This document shows positions 34,220-43,949 of a DNA stretch of 64,000 nt, in pieces. The DNA is from Caryophanales bacterium UBA4682. Its GTDB lineage: Bacteria > Bacillota_I > Bacilli_A > RFN20 > CAG-288. A program made the position numbers and the translations under genes. Numbering within the stretch: position 1 is the first letter of the stretch; each line of letters opens with the position of its first letter. The stretch lies in the NCBI GenBank assembly GCA_002404995.1, contig DHKY01000004.1, positions 150,613 through 214,612 of the forward strand, given 5' to 3'. The notes beneath the pieces were generated by a model. It was not told where the DNA came from. It saw only the letters and a list, made by a program, of their open reading frames with translations, and did not search any database.

Positions 34220-35952
34220 TATGCAGAAGTCGTCCTAGAATCGGTCTCGTAATCTTCGACAGTCTTGCCAAAAAGCCTAGTTCCGTTCGTGAATTTGTCT
34301 CCGACAGTCGTATCGGCATTGACAAAGGAAGCAGCTTCGAAATAAAGCTTGACGGTTCCTTCCGTAGCATAGGTGGTACGGAAGGCTACTGATCCGATGC
34401 TTTTCACAGATTTTGGAAGATAGACATAGAGAAGGGAACTGCATCCGAAGAAAGCTTCCTCTCCGATACTAGAAACCTTCGATGTCAGCTTAATACGAGG
34501 CAAAGCTTCGCAGGACTTGAAAGCAATTTTATCGATTGTTTCCAGTGTCTCCGGAAGATTGACTTCAGTAAGAGAAGTGCACTCAAGGAAAGCAGCATCC
34601 GGAATTTCCTTGATAGAAGTCTTCGACAAGTCAATTGCCTTCAAAGACTGCATTCCCGTAAAGGCGTGAGAACCAAGAGAGGAGATGGTAGCAGGAAGAG
34701 AAAGAGTCGAAAGGGCACGGTCGTATGCAAAGAGAGACTCCGGTATTTCCGTTACGCCTTCCGGAATATTCACCGAAGTAAGACTGGTGCAGTTGCTAAA
34801 GGCGCTCTTACCGATTTTCTTGACAGAACTTGGCAAAGTAAGGGCCTTAAGAGCAACACAGGATGAAAAGGCATTTTCGCCGATTTCATCCACACCATCT
34901 GGAATATTGAAGGAAGTAAGCTTGCTGCAGTTCCTGACAAATTCATCCGGAATCTTCGTATATTTGCCCTTGACAGTAACATTCGTGAGAGAAGAGTCCT
35001 TATAAAGCATTCCAGAGGAAAACTCCGTTAAGGATGCCGGAAGGGTGATTCGTGTCAATGCAGTGTTTTCAGAAAGACATTTATCTCCAACAGTAGTAAG
35101 TTTCGTAGCATTCTCAAGACGGATGCTTGTCAAGCTGAACCTCGCCGCAAGACTACGATAGCCAATGGTAGTCAAATTGCTGTCAGACGGAATTCCAATC
35201 GCCGTCAGTGTGCTATTTCCATAGAAAGCATAATCAGCGATTTCGCTAACCGAGGAAGGCAAATCAAAGGAAGTAAAGTTCCTGCCAGCCGGATAGAAAT
35301 ACAATGTCTGCCTATTATAAGAATAGAGGACATTGCTGGCAGTGCGGAAATTCTTTCCGCCATTAACCTTTACTTTCTTAATTCCAGAGCACAGATGGAA
35401 AACACCAGAGCCTAAAGTAGTCAGAGTAGAAGGAAGGATAATAGAAGTCAGACTAGGGCAGTACTGGAAGGCACCATCATCAATTTCCTCCACACCTTCC
35501 GGAAGATTCAGTTCTTCAAGCTTGCCATCGGTTTCTAAGCCAAGGAAAGCCTCCTTCCCGATCTTTTTAATAGAGCTTGGAATCTTCAGACTATCAATGG
35601 TCGCATAACGGAACGCACCTTCGCCGATTTCCTGTACCGGAAGTCCCTGATAAACAGAAGGAATGACAATATCGTACTCAACCGAAAGATAATCACTGAC
35701 AATATAGTAGGAATTCGTCGAATCCGGTGTAAACACAAGTCCACCAGTTGCATCCTCTTCCGGAATGAAAACCTCATCCTTCAAAGAAGCGGAACCGGAA
35801 GATGGAGTCTCAGAAACCGATTCCGAGGGGGTTTCTGTGACAGAAGCCGGAGACGAAACGGGTTGTCCAGACACGTTCCCGTTTCCACAAGCAAACAAAG
35901 AAAGAGAGAGAAGGGATAAAGCAGCAAGACTGAATTTGTTCTTTTTCATCAT
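34219..35952 (-). CDS. BspA-type leucine-rich repeat lipoprotein
   Basis: 577 residues; lipobox LFAC; linker of Ser/Glu/Thr/Pro; then about fifteen LRR_5 (BspA-like) repeats, each around 23 residues: CPSLTSIILPSTLTTLGSGV, CTSLTSVNIPEGVTEIPESL, CTSLTEVNLPETLETIDKIA and so on. Proteins of this type are surface adhesins or sensors in gut bacteria and in mollicutes. AAAGGAG precedes two consecutive ATG codons. Middle gene of a three-lipoprotein operon. Confidence 0.93.
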   Translation of the reverse strand: MMKKNKFSLAALSLLSLSLFACGNGNVSGQPVSSPASVTETPSESVSETPSSGSASLKDEVFIPEEDATGGLVFTPDSTNSYYIVSDYLSVEYDIVIPSVYQGLPVQEIGEGAFRYATIDSLKIPSSIKKIGKEAFLGLETDGKLEELNLPEGVEEIDDGAFQYCPSLTSIILPSTLTTLGSGVFHLCSGIKKVKVNGGKNFRTASNVLYSYNRQTLYFYPAGRNFTSFDLPSSVSEIADYAFYGNSTLTAIGIPSDSNLTTIGYRSLAARFSLTSIRLENATKLTTVGDKCLSENTALTRITLPASLTEFSSGMLYKDSSLTNVTVKGKYTKIPDEFVRNCSKLTSFNIPDGVDEIGENAFSSCVALKALTLPSSVKKIGKSAFSNCTSLTSVNIPEGVTEIPESLFAYDRALSTLSLPATISSLGSHAFTGMQSLKAIDLSKTSIKEIPDAAFLECTSLTEVNLPETLETIDKIAFKSCEALPRIKLTSKVSSIGEEAFFGCSSLLYVYLPKSVKSIGSVAFRTTYATEGTVKLYFEAASFVNADTTVGDKFTNGTRLFGKTVEDYETDSRTTSA

Positions 35953-35965
35953 AGTTCTCCTTTAA

Positions 35966-37486
35966 TTAATGCTGAACGCAGTAAGCCGGAATCGTAGTCG
36001 TCCCAAGATCCTTGAATGTAACCTTGAATATCTGAGTTGCACTGATCTGCGTGCCGGCATCATCAATCGTGAAGTTTGCAGTACGCACATTCGTAAAGCA
36101 ATCGAGCGTTCCATCGGCTTTCAGATTGACTTTGAACTCACCAGAATAGACCGGCTCCTCTACGTATTCATCAAAAGGCAGCAGAGTCCGGATGACCCTC
36201 GATTTCAGGTTCTGATAAGTAGTAAAGGTCTTATCTCCGTTATCTTTCCTGCATTCCGGGGCAAGGAGATTAATCCTCGGTGTGCAATCTGCAAACCTAG
36301 TTCCGACTTCGGAATCCGAAGAATATCCCCAGTAATCTGCAAAGGACTGTTTTCCTAAATATTCATGAGTATCATCCGCTTTGTACTTATAAAGATAGAG
36401 TGCTCCGTTTGGATTGCTTTTATCCCTTTCAAACTGATAAACAGAATTGTATTGGATCGTCGTATCATCCGTTCCAGACCTAGTGAAAGTCTGAGTGTTG
36501 AACAAAATCTGTTTATCGAAATCAATCAGATAATCATAGGAACGTCCTGGAATCTGATCCGTGTCATAGGAAAGGTCGACATGCACGGTATAGTTTTTCG
36601 CATTCACATTTCCATAGGCGTAAGGTGCCAGAGCAGCTTTAAGCTGATTATGTCCTTCCGTATGTTCAAGAGGTTGAATGGAGCGAGGAACAGTAGATCC
36701 AATGGATGACAAATCGAGTTCCCTCAGAACCTGAGAGCAATAATAAGAATCATCATCGTTCATTTCATACTGAAGAAGAATACGGAACTGATCCACAGAA
36801 TCTCCATTGAAATGAATTGCGAATTCCGATACAGTAGGCGTCGTATCCTCGCTAGTATAGGAACTCGATGGTGCCTGATAACCAGGCAAGCCTGTTGTCT
36901 GGTATCCAGAAATAAAATAGACAATCCGGGAAGCTAACTGATTATCTTTGATTTGATACCAGTTTGGCCTTTCGCGGATTCCTTTGATTTTGTCCACCGT
37001 CAGATCGGCAAAAGGAGAAGCCCTGACAGAAGCATAATTCTTTCCTGTATTCGTCTCCGAAATGGTGTTATTTGCATAATTGATAGAACGATTAATTAAT
37101 TTTCCGTCTTTTTCAAAAAAATTCTCTTCTACAAGATGTTCATGTGTTTCAGGATCTTCTTCTAAATAATAGTAAGCAGAAGAATCTATTTCGATAAGCA
37201 CATCATTCTCATCCTGAGAAGATGTCGTTCCATCCGTAGTCGCAGTTTTGATTTTTCCATTCCTAGACCTACTTGTACAAAGGCTATGAAAGGCATCCGT
37301 CAATTCCTCGTATATGCTCTTCTTATGAGAAGCAGCACTAGAAACCGATGGAGAAGAAGAAGAAGAATCCGGCAACGTAGCAGATGGGGTAGTAGGATTC
37401 ACAGAATTCGAATCAGAAGCAGGATTGGTTGAACAGCCTGCAAGAAAGGCAAGAGAAAAAAGGCTGAGAATTATCTTTTTGTTCAC
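35966..37486 (-). CDS. Lipoprotein of unknown function (GTG start)
   Basis: 506 residues from GTG at 37484-37486 (VNKKIILSLFSLAFLAGC). AAAGGAG lies 8 bases before the GTG, whereas the in-frame ATG nine codons upstream overlaps that site and makes a poor signal peptide. Lipobox LAGC, then a Ser/Thr/Pro linker. The body is beta-rich (YNYDSDQ-type Tyr/Asp pairs, SYDYLIDFDKQILFNTQTF) with no recognised domain. First gene of the operon with the LRR and Big2 lipoproteins, 13 bases before the next. Confidence 0.8.
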   Translation of the reverse strand: MNKKIILSLFSLAFLAGCSTNPASDSNSVNPTTPSATLPDSSSSSPSVSSAASHKKSIYEELTDAFHSLCTSRSRNGKIKTATTDGTTSSQDENDVLIEIDSSAYYYLEEDPETHEHLVEENFFEKDGKLINRSINYANNTISETNTGKNYASVRASPFADLTVDKIKGIRERPNWYQIKDNQLASRIVYFISGYQTTGLPGYQAPSSSYTSEDTTPTVSEFAIHFNGDSVDQFRILLQYEMNDDDSYYCSQVLRELDLSSIGSTVPRSIQPLEHTEGHNQLKAALAPYAYGNVNAKNYTVHVDLSYDTDQIPGRSYDYLIDFDKQILFNTQTFTRSGTDDTTIQYNSVYQFERDKSNPNGALYLYKYKADDTHEYLGKQSFADYWGYSSDSEVGTRFADCTPRINLLAPECRKDNGDKTFTTYQNLKSRVIRTLLPFDEYVEEPVYSGEFKVNLKADGTLDCFTNVRTANFTIDDAGTQISATQIFKVTFKDLGTTTIPAYCVQH

Positions 37487-37533
37487 GTTATGAGCTCCTT
37501 TTAAAAAAAGCAAGTGCTATAGAGACCATAATA

Positions 37534-37563
37534 ATTATAGTTTGTACGCTCCATCAATGTAAA
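37534..37563 (-). promoter_or_regulatory. Promoter of the three-lipoprotein operon
   Basis: Minus strand TTTACA (37558-37563), 18-base spacer, TATAAT (37534-37539). The -35 sits right at the T-run end of the preceding operon's terminator. Confidence 0.75.
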
Positions 37564-37565
37564 GA

Positions 37566-37605
37566 AAAGAGAGGTCAAGAGCAGTAACGCTCTTGACCTC
37601 TCTTT
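37566..37605 (-). terminator. Terminator of the subtilase/cohesin-like operon
   Basis: Perfect 17-base-pair stem AAAGAGAGGTCAAGAGC (37566-37582) / 37589-37605, loop AGTAAC, followed by TTCTTTAC on the minus strand. Confidence 0.92.
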
Positions 37606-37608
37606 GTC

Positions 37609-40026
37609 TCATTTCTTTTTTCTCTTCTTAAGATACGGCAGAATCATTCCAAGAAGGCCGCATCCCAGGACACCTCCAATAATACAGCCAACCACTGCAC
37701 CGGAATTATTCTTTTCCAGTTTAGCAATTGACTCAGTTTCTTTATGTCCACAGACAGAACAGGTTCTAGATTTTACTCCTTCACTATCTACAGTCGGCTC
37801 CTTGTCCACGATCCAGTCTCCGTAGGAATGGCCTGTCGACCCGATTGCTCTACACTCCAGGACTTCGCCGCAGCGTGTGCATCTTCTTTCCTCAACGCCG
37901 TCCTCGGTACAGGTAGGCTCCTTGGCCACGCACCACCTGCCGTCGTCATGACCGAGCGGATCGATGAATTCCCGAAGGACCTCTCCGCACTTCGAGCATG
38001 TCCGGTGCTTCTCGCCCGCCTCCGTGCAGGTGGGTTCCTTGTCAACGACCCACTCCCCGTAGGAGTGGCCTGTGGCAGGGACCGCCTTGTAGGTACTGTA
38101 TCCGCATCTCGTGCAAACGTCGTACTCCTCCCATCCGTCCTCGGTGCAAGTAGGCTCTCTGCCTCCGTGGTGGACGAAGTCATGCCCGAGCGAGGGCAAG
38201 GCCTCCACAACCGTATCCCCGCATTCGGAACAGGTCTTGTGCTTCTCGCCCGCCTCAGTGCAGGTGGGTTCCTTGTCGGTAATCCACTCGCCGTAGGAAT
38301 GGCCTGTGGCAGGGAGGACCCCGACGGTCTTCTTTTCGCCACAGCGGGAACAGACATCCAGGATCTCGCCGTCTTCCGTGCAGGTTGGCTCCTTCCGCTC
38401 CCGGTGGTAATCATGGCCCAGCATTGGGATGCTCTCGGCCAAGACATCGCCGCAGGAACTGCAGACTTTGTGCCGGGTTCCCTCTTCCGTACAGGTAGGT
38501 TCCTTGTCCACGATCCAGTCTCCGTAGGAATGGGCTGTGGCAGGAAGGACTTTTGTTTCAACCTGATTGCAATAAGTACAGGTTCTCTTTGCTAATCCGT
38601 CCGTTGTACAGGTGGCTTCCGTAACGATTTCCCAATCTGACCAGTTATGCTTATTGATAGCTAAGGATACATCCACTCCCTGGTAAGCAAGGTCGATCTG
38701 TTTGAGATTTAAATCTCTGGTTCCAGAACCTTGTACTTTTATGGATGTTGTCGTATCTACGACGACATCCAGAATATTAAATTCAAAGCTTGCAAAGTCG
38801 ACTTTGGAAGTCAAATCATTGAGATAGACCCAGCTTAGTTTTATTATTCCGTTTTTGACATCATTGGTATTAACACCTAACATCGGATTATCGGATAGGT
38901 TCACTAAAGACTTATAAGAAGAATAGGATAAATAAGTAGGATCAAAGTCGATCTGGATATCCGCAGCTGAAAGATGACTGTCTTTTTCTAAGGATAAGGT
39001 GATGGTGAGCTTTTTATTCTTGTCGTCTTCAACGGATGTTAAATACCTCAATGGCAATAAGGATACATCCTGTTCGTAGATAGTTTGAATGGTGTCAGTA
39101 ACGATAGGAGCCGTATACTTCGTATTTCCGTTTTTGGAAGTCAGTCCGGAGGCTTCTAACGTAAAGTTCCACTGTTTATCGATGTTTGCTTTCACTTTCA
39201 ATGATACAGAAAAGAGATTGTAAGAATAGTAGCTTGCTTCTGTATCCATGGAAGCAAAAGATACTTTCACGCTTCCTGCGATGTCTGTCTTAACAAAGGA
39301 ATACCTTGAAGTATCCGATAGAAAATCGCCTTTTGTGAAGGAAAAATACTCGAAGCCATCTCTATCATAGGTGAATTCAAAAGTTCCGGCGCCCCTTGTA
39401 TCTAAGCTATAGCAATAGTAGGAGATGGTGATGATTTCGTTTCTTTTTGCATTGTTTTTATCGATGGAGCTATAGATATATATGTCCTGACTTGTCTGTA
39501 CATTTTCCGTGATAGAAAAGTAATCAAAATCACCTTTTATATCAATCTGCTTTGCATCTTGATCCGTTGCCTGTGTGACAGCCAGAGAAAAATAAGAGTT
39601 CGTTTTCTTTGTTTGCAAGACAGAGAAGGAAAAATAAAAGATAGAGCTATCCTCTAGCTTCTGGTTTTCAGAGAAAATGTAGCTTACATGGATGACTCCG
39701 TGATCGTTATCGATTCTGGAATCATACCTAGAAGAGGAATCCATCGATAAATAGTTGGAGGTATAGGAGACATTGATCACATCCTTCTCATAGAGAATAT
39801 CAAAAGATAAAGTCGATACTTTATCTATTGACTTCGCGTTAACAGTGAGGGAATAAGAATAATCCTGGATGTATGTTTTTTCAGGATAACCGAAAATTAA
39901 CTGAGGTGTAACGACTTCTGTTGATTCTGCTTTTTTAACCGACGCGTGAACACTTTTCAGAGAAAGATTCGGATTCGGAAGCAAGGAAAAAAGAAAGAAG
40001 ACAAGAAGTGAAAGAAGCAGTTTCAT
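37609..40026 (-). CDS. Membrane-anchored surface protein with cohesin-like domains and Cys-rich repeats
   Basis: 805 residues: signal peptide (LLLSLLVFFLFSLLP), then three cohesin-like beta-sandwich domains at about residues 35-165, 170-330 and 335-460. Cohesin features are STLSFDILYEKDVINVSY, IDNDHGVIHVSY and ADIQIDFDPTYLSY with NGIIKLSWVY. Then eight ~36-residue repeats of the form HSYGEWxxDKEPTCTEAG...CSxCG, and a C-terminal helix SGAVVGCIIGGVLGCGLLGMILPYL with basic stop-transfer KKRKKK, so it is anchored in the membrane. It starts 2 bases after the dockerin-bearing subtilase gene. Cohesin calls rest on pattern, not on a search. Confidence 0.75.
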   Translation of the reverse strand: MKLLLSLLVFFLFSLLPNPNLSLKSVHASVKKAESTEVVTPQLIFGYPEKTYIQDYSYSLTVNAKSIDKVSTLSFDILYEKDVINVSYTSNYLSMDSSSRYDSRIDNDHGVIHVSYIFSENQKLEDSSIFYFSFSVLQTKKTNSYFSLAVTQATDQDAKQIDIKGDFDYFSITENVQTSQDIYIYSSIDKNNAKRNEIITISYYCYSLDTRGAGTFEFTYDRDGFEYFSFTKGDFLSDTSRYSFVKTDIAGSVKVSFASMDTEASYYSYNLFSVSLKVKANIDKQWNFTLEASGLTSKNGNTKYTAPIVTDTIQTIYEQDVSLLPLRYLTSVEDDKNKKLTITLSLEKDSHLSAADIQIDFDPTYLSYSSYKSLVNLSDNPMLGVNTNDVKNGIIKLSWVYLNDLTSKVDFASFEFNILDVVVDTTTSIKVQGSGTRDLNLKQIDLAYQGVDVSLAINKHNWSDWEIVTEATCTTDGLAKRTCTYCNQVETKVLPATAHSYGDWIVDKEPTCTEEGTRHKVCSSCGDVLAESIPMLGHDYHRERKEPTCTEDGEILDVCSRCGEKKTVGVLPATGHSYGEWITDKEPTCTEAGEKHKTCSECGDTVVEALPSLGHDFVHHGGREPTCTEDGWEEYDVCTRCGYSTYKAVPATGHSYGEWVVDKEPTCTEAGEKHRTCSKCGEVLREFIDPLGHDDGRWCVAKEPTCTEDGVEERRCTRCGEVLECRAIGSTGHSYGDWIVDKEPTVDSEGVKSRTCSVCGHKETESIAKLEKNNSGAVVGCIIGGVLGCGLLGMILPYLKKRKKK
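37705..38660 (-). repeat. Eight coding repeats, Cys-rich 'HxYGxW..KEPTCTE' type
   Basis: Tandem repeats inside the cohesin-like gene. Two alternating subtypes are seen: HSYGEW..DKEPTCTEAG and HD......KEPTCTEDG, each with a CxxCG pair, so duplication probably proceeded by pairs. The DNA between about 37850 and 38560 is visibly richer in G+C than its surroundings and uses CGG, CGC and AGA for Arg, with a single AGG (in DDG-x-WC). Long open frames on the other strands here are by-products of the repeat composition. Confidence 0.9.
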
Positions 40027-40028
40027 TC

Positions 40029-43000
40029 TTAGACCTCAAGGGTCGTTCGGTTTCCATTCACATATTGGAGAATGGCAAGTGCTTCGAAGGATTCCAGTTG
40101 GCCGTTTCCATTTAAATCCGCTCTTCTGAACTCATCATTCACTAAGACGCGTTTGCCGTTAATATGCTGAAGCACAAGCATTGCATCCACAGCTTCAATA
40201 ATGCCATTACCATCCACATCGCCAAGATAGGAAACAGCAGAAGATTCTTTGATTGTAACTTGGTATGGATCTTCTTTCGTTCCCAAAGTGATGATATTGG
40301 TTCCATCACTCGTTTCGATATAGTATTCCATACCATTTAAAGACAATTCCTTTGCAGGGATGATTCCAGAATACTTATCGTTAGCATTTATCCTATCCAC
40401 GTACTTATAGTCATCACTGCCTTTTACGCGATAGTAGAGTTTCGCATAGTCGACCTTCACATTATCCCGGATGATACAGTTGATATTGAGATTCGTTCCT
40501 AGATATCCTTGATTCACAGGTGTATGTGAAACGACAGGATTAATCGTATCTAATGCCGTACAGACAGTTCGGCCACTTGCATGTGATTCACTGAAGTCCG
40601 TCCTGACAGCAGTATAGGAATAATAATAAGTTTTACCTGGTTCAACTGTTGTATCTAAATAAGTAGCATTCTGTTCCTGATCTTCCGGATAGATAACAGA
40701 AGTGTTGATTCGAGTATACTGACCATCCTTGGTTTCTGAACGATAGACGTTATAGCCCATGACAGTATCATAGTCATCCTGCTTCCTCTCCAACTGAATG
40801 CCGTCCTTGGTCGCATTCGCAAACCTGTTCCTAGCCATGGAATTCGTAGTATCGATATCAAAAGAAATACGATAACCATTGTCTTTGCTTGTAAGGAAGT
40901 GATTATCCTTTGCTCTTCCGCCACTGATATTAAGATGCTGTGTACCATTCTCAATGGCAGTTGGAATCTGACGCTTTCCAAGCCAAGTCGACTCATCAAT
41001 CCAAGTACCATCAATGACATAGTCGCCATATGGCTCGACAGAACCGAATTTAACGCTTAATGGCTGGGTCGTATCCATAGGTCGATTAAAAATCAACTTC
41101 AAATTCCTGTTTTCCTTCGAGAATTTTGTCGTCTCTTCGCCCTTATCGTTTGTAAACTGATAGCCAGAGACAAATGGCCACAGAGAGTCAATGCTGCTTG
41201 TGCCTGTAATTTTATTTACTCCGCCATTCGTAAACACTCGATCAATGAACTGCTTGGGATAACCATAAAAGACATTATTTGAATATGTGGTAGAGGAATC
41301 TCCGTTTAAGATAAAACATTCGGCTAAAGACTTGGCTTCTTGATTATAGATAAAACAATTGTTGGACACTTCATCATCATCACAGTCAATAACTAACTCA
41401 GCAAACTCAGAATAGTGACAATTATTGACAATAAATTGGTTGTTTTCAATCTCCTTTTTTTGTAAAAAATGAAAATCATATAAAGAAAACTTATAACCAT
41501 TCACAAAGGAATCAACCAAAATCACATTATTTTTAAAATCATTAACATACAAACGAATATTTGGATTATCATAACTACCGGAAGAGAACAGAATACTGGA
41601 GTTAGTTAGTTTAAATGAATTTATATCTATACCCCAATTGCACTTAGCTTCCCCTTTTTCAATACATGGTGCATAGCTGGTTTTGCATACAAGACTAGAA
41701 TTGCTAATGGTAATAGAACTAATGTATATCGTCTCGGAATCATTGCTAAAAGACGCATACAGACAGGGATTTATTATCGATGTATAGTTACATTCAATCC
41801 AACTTGTACTTGAAGCATTAATGATACATATATATTCTTCATAACCATCTGCCAACGTAAAGTTGATCCTCTTGTCTTCTGTTCCATTGCAAATAAGCTT
41901 GGAGTTATCAGCCATCTCAATCTTCGGGCTCGCATACTGATACTTGCTTTGGTTCTGTTCATAGAACTGAATTGTTGTTCCAGGTTCCACAGTGACAGTA
42001 ACTCCTTCACCGATACGGACCGTATCGTTCACAATCCAAAGCTTATCTGCAGTCAAAGTCGTATCCGAATCAATCCGAGCTGGCAGTGCCTCACCCCGAT
42101 GGAATGTAACTGACCTGACATCGTCTTTCGTATATATAGTCGTATCCTTGCTATCCAATCCGTTTTTCCAGGTAATATGGATATTAATATTACATTGATA
42201 ATTATTCGGAACATTTTCCGCCACTTCAAAGACAAACGGATTCTGTACATCCACAATTGTATCACTGTTCCTGATTTTTCCAGCATCCCGGATTGAATAC
42301 GTGCCGATATCACTGAACTGAACTGCCGGAGTAGAAATCGTAACGTAAGGATCAACAATATCACTCCTTCCGTTTCGGTTTACATCAATGGTAGCAGTGA
42401 CTTCTTTCGCCTTGCCGCCTCTGTTCCTCAGTTCTGCACCAATATGAATAGTCTCCCCGGCATCAATATTATCGTTTCCGTTATTCTTAGAACTGATGTT
42501 TGTTCCATCAAAGGTATACCAGTCATATAAAGTAACATCCGGCTTTGGAACATCCGTAAACCTCTTCAGGGCATCGACAACCCTAGCCTTGCCGTTCCAG
42601 ACTTCGCCACTTGGCCTAGTCTTAGAAGTATTGTTGATCTGAGACCTCAGATATTTCGTAGGGAATTCCTTCTTGTCCGAAGTTGCAGAGCGTAGCAAAG
42701 CCGCAATTCCAGAAACAGCCGGAGCAGCCATAGAGGTACCCGAAAGGCTTGCATATCGATTGCCCGGGAAAGTAGATTCAATCTGCTCTCCTGGTGCAAA
42801 ACATTCGTATTCGATTTTGTTTTCTGCATAGGCATCCCAGTTCGAGAAACTGGAAATAGCATTGCTGCTATTAACGCTCCTGACTCCATCGACAAAGGAA
42901 TAAGATGCGGGGTAAATCGTTTCATACGTAGAGTATCCAAAAACATATTCGTTCGGAAGTGCATCATTTCCGGCAGAAGCTACTAAGAAACTGGTCGTAT

Positions 43001-43949
43001 AGGCTTTCTCAAGGGCTTCCTGGACTGCCCTAGTCCTGCTCGTACCACCAAAAGACCTGTTGATAACATCCGCTCCATTCCTATAAGCATAGGTGATAGC
43101 GGAAGCGATATCCGAATTATTAAGGTAACCAGAACTATTGGCGGCTTTCACCGGCATAATCTTACAGTTGTAGGCAATACCAGTCACACCAATGTCATTA
43201 TTGGCAGCACCGATAATGCCAGCAACATGCGTGCCATGTCCGTTATCATCCCTTGGATCATTGTTGTTTCCGACAAAGTTCCATCCATAGACATCATCGA
43301 CATAGCCGTTTCCATCATCGTCGATGCCGTTATTCGGAATCTCGCCTTTGTTGATCCAGATATTCTGCTTTAAGTCAATATGGTTGTAATCCACGCCGGT
43401 ATCAATGACAGCGACCACTACACTAGAGTCTCCGCCGGCCTGATGTCCGTTATCTTCCATCCATTTCCAGGCTTTATCTACTTTAATCTGTTTCTGGTAA
43501 TCAGCGATTTCATTTGGAATCGTACTAGTCGCTACATCGCTTGCTTCCATATCGTCGGTATCATAGACATAATCGAAATCAACCCTGTCGAAAAGTCCTG
43601 AATTACGGAACTTCTTGACCCTGTTCTTTGCATCAAGTCCTTCTTTCAGGTTGGCTTTCTTCCATCCGCTTTTTGGAGCAATGCTTTCGAAAAAAGTAAT
43701 ACCTAAGTCAATCCTTTCATTGGTTAAGTCATCCGATTCTTTTGATGTCTTAACCAATAGGACAGAAGGATCATACTTAGTATTGGGATCATCCAATACA
43801 TCCGTATCCCTGTCCCTAGGCTGTGATATCTTTCCTTCCTCATCTATGACAGAGGAATTGTCTTGTTTCTTATCTTCTGTCTTTACTACTCCGGAACATC
43901 CAGCTAACAAAAAGAAGGAACAAAGGACATAGGCCAATTTCTTGTTCAT
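40029..43949 (-). CDS. Subtilisin-like (S8) serine protease lipoprotein with C-terminal dockerin
   Basis: About 1306 residues from MNKKLAYVLCSFFLLAGC (lipobox LAGC; GAGG upstream). The peptidase S8 domain has catalytic Asp in VVAVIDTGVDYNH (near residue 182), His in GHGTHVAGIIGA (near 240) and Ser in SGTSMAAPAVSGIAAL (near 405); ADVINMSFGG carries AGG at the expected Met. A beta-rich middle follows, then fibronectin-like segments (VMGYNVYRSETKDGQY). The last ~65 residues form a type I dockerin: two Ca-binding loops, DVDGNGIIEAVDAMLVLQHI and DLNGNGQLESFEALAILQYV. Co-transcribed with the cohesin-like protein, a likely docking partner. Confidence 0.9.
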   Translation of the reverse strand: MNKKLAYVLCSFFLLAGCSGVVKTEDKKQDNSSVIDEEGKISQPRDRDTDVLDDPNTKYDPSVLLVKTSKESDDLTNERIDLGITFFESIAPKSGWKKANLKEGLDAKNRVKKFRNSGLFDRVDFDYVYDTDDMEASDVATSTIPNEIADYQKQIKVDKAWKWMEDNGHQAGGDSSVVVAVIDTGVDYNHIDLKQNIWINKGEIPNNGIDDDGNGYVDDVYGWNFVGNNNDPRDDNGHGTHVAGIIGAANNDIGVTGIAYNCKIMPVKAANSSGYLNNSDIASAITYAYRNGADVINRSFGGTSRTRAVQEALEKAYTTSFLVASAGNDALPNEYVFGYSTYETIYPASYSFVDGVRSVNSSNAISSFSNWDAYAENKIEYECFAPGEQIESTFPGNRYASLSGTSMAAPAVSGIAALLRSATSDKKEFPTKYLRSQINNTSKTRPSGEVWNGKARVVDALKRFTDVPKPDVTLYDWYTFDGTNISSKNNGNDNIDAGETIHIGAELRNRGGKAKEVTATIDVNRNGRSDIVDPYVTISTPAVQFSDIGTYSIRDAGKIRNSDTIVDVQNPFVFEVAENVPNNYQCNINIHITWKNGLDSKDTTIYTKDDVRSVTFHRGEALPARIDSDTTLTADKLWIVNDTVRIGEGVTVTVEPGTTIQFYEQNQSKYQYASPKIEMADNSKLICNGTEDKRINFTLADGYEEYICIINASSTSWIECNYTSIINPCLYASFSNDSETIYISSITISNSSLVCKTSYAPCIEKGEAKCNWGIDINSFKLTNSSILFSSGSYDNPNIRLYVNDFKNNVILVDSFVNGYKFSLYDFHFLQKKEIENNQFIVNNCHYSEFAELVIDCDDDEVSNNCFIYNQEAKSLAECFILNGDSSTTYSNNVFYGYPKQFIDRVFTNGGVNKITGTSSIDSLWPFVSGYQFTNDKGEETTKFSKENRNLKLIFNRPMDTTQPLSVKFGSVEPYGDYVIDGTWIDESTWLGKRQIPTAIENGTQHLNISGGRAKDNHFLTSKDNGYRISFDIDTTNSMARNRFANATKDGIQLERKQDDYDTVMGYNVYRSETKDGQYTRINTSVIYPEDQEQNATYLDTTVEPGKTYYYSYTAVRTDFSESHASGRTVCTALDTINPVVSHTPVNQGYLGTNLNINCIIRDNVKVDYAKLYYRVKGSDDYKYVDRINANDKYSGIIPAKELSLNGMEYYIETSDGTNIITLGTKEDPYQVTIKESSAVSYLGDVDGNGIIEAVDAMLVLQHINGKRVLVNDEFRRADLNGNGQLESFEALAILQYVNGNRTTLEV

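Noticed and set aside
37744..38595. Long open frames on both strands across the Cys-repeat region
   Set aside because: They are by-products of the GC-rich coding repeats; they have no ribosome binding sites and read as low-information repeats, while the minus-strand frame of the cohesin-like gene is continuous across them.
37705..38660. CRISPR-like regular repeats
   Set aside because: Period of about 108 bases in frame with a protein repeat, diverged copies and no unique spacers of constant length; no cas genes nearby.
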